Source: an uncultured Lachnospiraceae bacterium (lineage in GTDB: Bacteria > Bacillota > Clostridia > Lachnospirales > Lachnospiraceae). Taken from it: DNA of 64,000 bases. The notes below the pieces were generated by a model that did no database searches, was not told the origin of the DNA, and saw nothing but the letters and a program-made list of their open reading frames with translations. Positions 61,411-64,000 of the stretch are shown piece after piece. Made by a program: the position numbers and the translations under genes. Numbering within the stretch: the stretch's first letter is position 1; every line of letters begins with the position of its first letter. The DNA is taken from contig CACZLA010000004.1 in NCBI GenBank assembly GCA_902781895.1, positions 1 through 64,000 on the forward strand, given 5' to 3'.

Positions 61411-62178
61411 ATGACAAGAATAATAATGAGTGGATGCAGCGGCCGTATGGGTCGTGTGATCACTGAACTTGTAAAGGGTATGGATGATGCCGAGATAGTT
61501 GGCGGAATCGATATCATAGATGATGGGACACTGGGATATCCCGTATTTAAGAGTGTGGCTGAGATCGATGTCAGTGCTGATGCCATCATCGACTTTTCAT
61601 CTCCGAAGGTTGTGGATGCGCTTCTTGACTATTCGGTGGAAAAGAACCTTCCTCTGGTACTCTGCACAACCGGTCTTTCGGAAGAACAGATCGGAAAGGT
61701 TGAAGAGGCATCCAAAAAGGTTGCAGTTCTTCGGTCTGCAAATATGAGTCTCGGTATCAATACTATTATCGAGATTCTGAAAACAGCCACATCTGTTTTC
61801 TGCCCCGCAGGCTTTGATGTTGAGATAGTCGAGCAGCATCATCATACAAAGCTGGATGCTCCTTCCGGAACGGCTATAGCACTTGCCGATGCCATCAATG
61901 AAGCGGCAGGCGGTGAGTTTGAATATGTTTATGACAGAAGTGACCGTCGTCAGGTAAGGGATAAGAAGGAGCTGGGAATATCTGCTGTCAGAGCGGGTAC
62001 TATACCGGGTACACATGATGTTATCTTTGCAGGACAGGATGAGGTTATCGAATTCAGACATATAGCTTATTCAAGAAATATATTCGGAAACGGAGCCATA
62101 AGTGCGGCTAAGTTCCTTGCAGGAAAGCCTGCAGGTATGTATACTATGGCCGACGTTATAAGTGACGCCATAAAGTAA
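61411..62178 (+). CDS. dapB: 4-hydroxy-tetrahydrodipicolinate reductase
   Basis: DapB reduces the product of DapA with NAD(P)H. The nucleotide-binding start reads IIMSGCSGRMGRVI, and the catalytic segment EQHHHTKLDAPSGTA is diagnostic. Length 255 is normal. AAGGAG precedes the ATG. The pair dapA-dapB forms the riboswitch-controlled operon; the small protein and coaX that follow closely may be in the same transcript. Confidence 0.97.
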   Translation: MTRIIMSGCSGRMGRVITELVKGMDDAEIVGGIDIIDDGTLGYPVFKSVAEIDVSADAIIDFSSPKVVDALLDYSVEKNLPLVLCTTGLSEEQIGKVEEASKKVAVLRSANMSLGINTIIEILKTATSVFCPAGFDVEIVEQHHHTKLDAPSGTAIALADAINEAAGGEFEYVYDRSDRRQVRDKKELGISAVRAGTIPGTHDVIFAGQDEVIEFRHIAYSRNIFGNGAISAAKFLAGKPAGMYTMADVISDAIK

Positions 62179-62202
62179 TATGGAAAAACATTTGGAGGAC
62201 AT

Positions 62203-62532
62203 ATGACAGAGGAACAGATTCTTTGCAGTGCATCTAAATATACGGAAAAATTTTATCTGAATCCGCGCTTTTCAAATCTTCCGAAAAAGATACAGGATGA
62301 ACTGAAGATAGCATGTGTGCTGTTTACAAATGAGATAGGCGGCGTCATATATCTATACTATGATGATGAAGGCAGTCTTTGTATAGCAACAGATTATAAT
62401 GAAAATGATTTTCTTTATGATGAGATCGGAAGCGGACTGAAGGTCAATCAGATGAGGAATGAAAAGCGGGAACTTTTTGAACAGTTGGAAGAGTACTACG
62501 AGCTGCTGATACTTATGAAACCGGAGGGTTAA
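62203..62532 (+). CDS. Small conserved Lachnospiraceae-type protein, function unknown
   Basis: A 109-residue acidic protein without signal or membrane helix. Segments like ACVLFTNEIGGVIYLYYDDEG and CIATDYNENDFLYDEIGSG suggest a compact alpha/beta fold. From memory it resembles DUF6145, but I cannot verify this. GGAGGACAT precedes the ATG. It sits 24 bases after dapB and three bases before coaX, so it is co-transcribed. No role is inferred. Confidence 0.7.
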   Translation: MTEEQILCSASKYTEKFYLNPRFSNLPKKIQDELKIACVLFTNEIGGVIYLYYDDEGSLCIATDYNENDFLYDEIGSGLKVNQMRNEKRELFEQLEEYYELLILMKPEG

Positions 62533-62535
62533 GGA

Positions 62536-63300
62536 ATGCTGTTTGCAATTGACGTAGGAAATACAAATATTACAGTGGGATTGTTTGACGAAAAAAAACT
62601 GGTTAAGCAGTTCCGTATGATAACTCAGACATCACGTACCTCGGATGAGTATGGTGTATTCATGAGACAATGGCTGGATATAAATGCAGAGGGTGCAAGT
62701 ATAGACAGCGTGGTTGTTTCATCAGTTGTTCCGAATATCATGCATTCCCTGACAAGCTCCATCATCAAGTATTTTGATGTGAAACCGCTTATAGTAGCTC
62801 CCGGAATAAAGACGGGAATCAGGATAGCTATTCCGAACCCGAAGGAACTGGGAGCAGACAGACTTGTAGATGCGGTAGCTGCTTATGAAATGTATGGCGG
62901 ACCGGTTATTGTTGTGGATTTCGGAACAGCAACGACACATGATCTGGTGCTGGCTGACGGTACATTTTCGGCAGGTGTTACTTCACCGGGAATAAGGCTT
63001 GCGGCAAACGCTCTCTGGAGAGGAACTGCAAAGCTTCCTGAGGTTGAGATAAAGAAGGTTGATACGGTGCTGGGAACTGATACGGTATCCAGTATGCAGG
63101 CCGGTATTTATTATGGCTATGTTGGCCAGACAGAATATATAGTAAATAGAATGAAAGAGGAATCGGGACTTGAGGGAGTCAAGGTTGTAGCTACAGGCGG
63201 ACTCGGAAAGCTTATTTCCGAGGCTACGGATGCCATAGATATTTACGACCCTGAGCTGACACTTCATGGCCTCAGGATCATTCATGATAAGCAGAAATGA
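62536..63300 (+). CDS. coaX: Type III pantothenate kinase
   Basis: CoaX performs the first step of coenzyme A synthesis and belongs to the ASKHA superfamily. Motifs are [15 protein letters not shown] (phosphate 1), [11 protein letters not shown] and [11 protein letters not shown] (phosphate 2). Length 254 matches the family. It requires a monovalent cation and is not feedback-inhibited in known cases. GGGTTAAGG precedes the ATG three bases after the small gene. A dus gene follows at once. Confidence 0.95.
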   Translation: MLFAIDVGNTNITVGLFDEKKLVKQFRMITQTSRTSDEYGVFMRQWLDINAEGASIDSVVVSSVVPNIMHSLTSSIIKYFDVKPLIVAPGIKTGIRIAIPNPKELGADRLVDAVAAYEMYGGPVIVVDFGTATTHDLVLADGTFSAGVTSPGIRLAANALWRGTAKLPEVEIKKVDTVLGTDTVSSMQAGIYYGYVGQTEYIVNRMKEESGLEGVKVVATGGLGKLISEATDAIDIYDPELTLHGLRIIHDKQK

Positions 63301-63304
63301 TTAT

Positions 63305-64000
63305 ATGAATAATGAGATGTTTATAAACAAAATAGTACTTGGACCTATGGCAGGAGTTACAGACCTGCCATTTCGTCTTTTGTGTAAGGAGCAGGGAGCG
63401 GATGTCATGATCACGGAAATGGTATCTGCAAAAGGCCTTTACTATGGAAGCCGTAAAACGGATATACTGCTTAAAACCCTTCCGGAGGAAAAGCCTGTGG
63501 GAGTGCAGCTGTTTGGAAGTGATCCGGAAATAATTGCAGGTGAAGCAGCAAAACTTCAGGACAGGGGATTCGATTTCATAGATATAAATATGGGTTGTCC
63601 GGTTCCGAAGATAGTCGGAAATGGAGACGGTTCGGCACTTATGAAGAATCCTGCTCTGGTTGAAAGGATAGTATCAGCTGTCGTAAACGCGGTAAATCTG
63701 CCGGTAACCGTAAAGATAAGATCCGGTTTTTCCGAGGCAGAGAAGAATGCGGTGGAGGTGGCACTTGCAGCTGAAGCCGGAGGTGCTTCGGCAGTTGCGG
63801 TTCATGCCAGAACCAGAGAACAGTTCTACAGCGGAGAGGCTGACTGGTCTGTTATAAAAGATGTAAAGGCTGCACTCAAGGTTCCGGTTATAGGAAACGG
63901 CGATCTGAAATCTGCTGAGGATGTTCTGAAAATGAAAGAAGAGACCGGCTGTGACAGCTTTATGATAGCCAGGGCTGCAAAGGGAAATCCGTGGATATTC
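63305..64000 (+). CDS. dusB: tRNA-dihydrouridine synthase, cut by the window end
   Basis: The first 232 codons of a Dus flavoenzyme that reduces uridines in tRNA with NADPH. The start LGPMAGVTDLPFRLLC, catalytic Cys in INMGCPVPKIVGNGDGSAL, and FMN contacts VKIRSGF and VHARTREQFYSGEADW are clear. The reading frame remains open to base 64000, so the C-terminal helical domain is outside the window. DusB is the usual Firmicute type. It begins four bases after coaX. Confidence 0.93.
   Translation, partial: MNNEMFINKIVLGPMAGVTDLPFRLLCKEQGADVMITEMVSAKGLYYGSRKTDILLKTLPEEKPVGVQLFGSDPEIIAGEAAKLQDRGFDFIDINMGCPVPKIVGNGDGSALMKNPALVERIVSAVVNAVNLPVTVKIRSGFSEAEKNAVEVALAAEAGGASAVAVHARTREQFYSGEADWSVIKDVKAALKVPVIGNGDLKSAEDVLKMKEETGCDSFMIARAAKGNPWIF

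Overview
The window looks like a chromosomal segment from an anaerobic, low-to-moderate-GC Firmicute of the Lachnospiraceae (Clostridia) type. Pointers are strong AGGAGG ribosome sites, a T-box, an L-box, a dnaD/dnaI-type helicase-loading operon, CdaA/YbbR, desulfoferrodoxin, a MetH without its reactivation domain, and surface proteins with choline-binding-like repeats. The genus cannot be fixed by eye. I see no rRNA, CRISPR array, insertion sequence or prophage. Most of the window is housekeeping; the unusual parts are domain fusions, one broken essential-type gene and one odd cell-wall operon.

Layout. 0.2-4.2 kb: a three-in-one amino-acid ABC transporter, a flavin-binding-type protein and a detached MetH activation domain. 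4.3-10.7 kb: an LRR/SLH/cell-wall-repeat surface protein, MetH and a long DHH phosphoesterase. 10.6-17.7 kb: a TIR-membrane-propeller protein, a phosphopantetheinyl transferase, a conventional amino-acid ABC transporter and a VanY peptidase. 17.8-22.8 kb, minus strand: dnaD-dnaI-prs, preceded by a cluster of DnaA-box-like 9-mers, and murC. 22.9-27.9 kb: ilvE, a lipoprotein plus a TagGH-like exporter, uppP and rsuA. 28.0-30.5 kb: rpmG-secE-nusG-rplK-rplA.

30.5-36.9 kb: glycerate kinase, a secreted metallo-beta-lactamase-fold protein with many wall-binding repeats, an SDR oxidoreductase, a TPR-like membrane protein and a YGQQ-repeat membrane protein. 37.0-45.2 kb: T-box and thrS, two membrane proteins, cdaA with an in-frame amber codon, ybbR, a sirtuin and glyA. 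45.2-48.8 kb: ftsH, a shrunken MFS/spermidine-synthase remnant, a YfbR-like nucleotidase and tRNA-Thr(CGU). 48.8-54.3 kb, minus strand: three overlapping genes for two peptidoglycan enzymes without visible export signals and an ABC exporter. 54.4-64.0 kb: superoxide reductase with a DUF5662-like gene, dnaE, a TrmH methyltransferase, lysine riboswitch with dapA-dapB, a small conserved protein, coaX and the start of a dus gene.

Connections. Cell-envelope biology dominates: murC, uppP, two VanY-type peptidases, GT51 and PBP5-like domains, a TagGH-like exporter, the CdaA/YbbR pair and wall-anchored proteins. One-carbon and amino-acid metabolism is the second theme: split MetH, GlyA, IlvE, lysine biosynthesis and two amino-acid importers. 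The best candidates for something undescribed are the leaderless peptidoglycan-enzyme/exporter operon (48.8-54.3 kb), GHKL-like domains fused to two unrelated ABC proteins, a solute-binding domain with its lobes in swapped order, and the DnaA-box-like array before dnaD-dnaI-prs.
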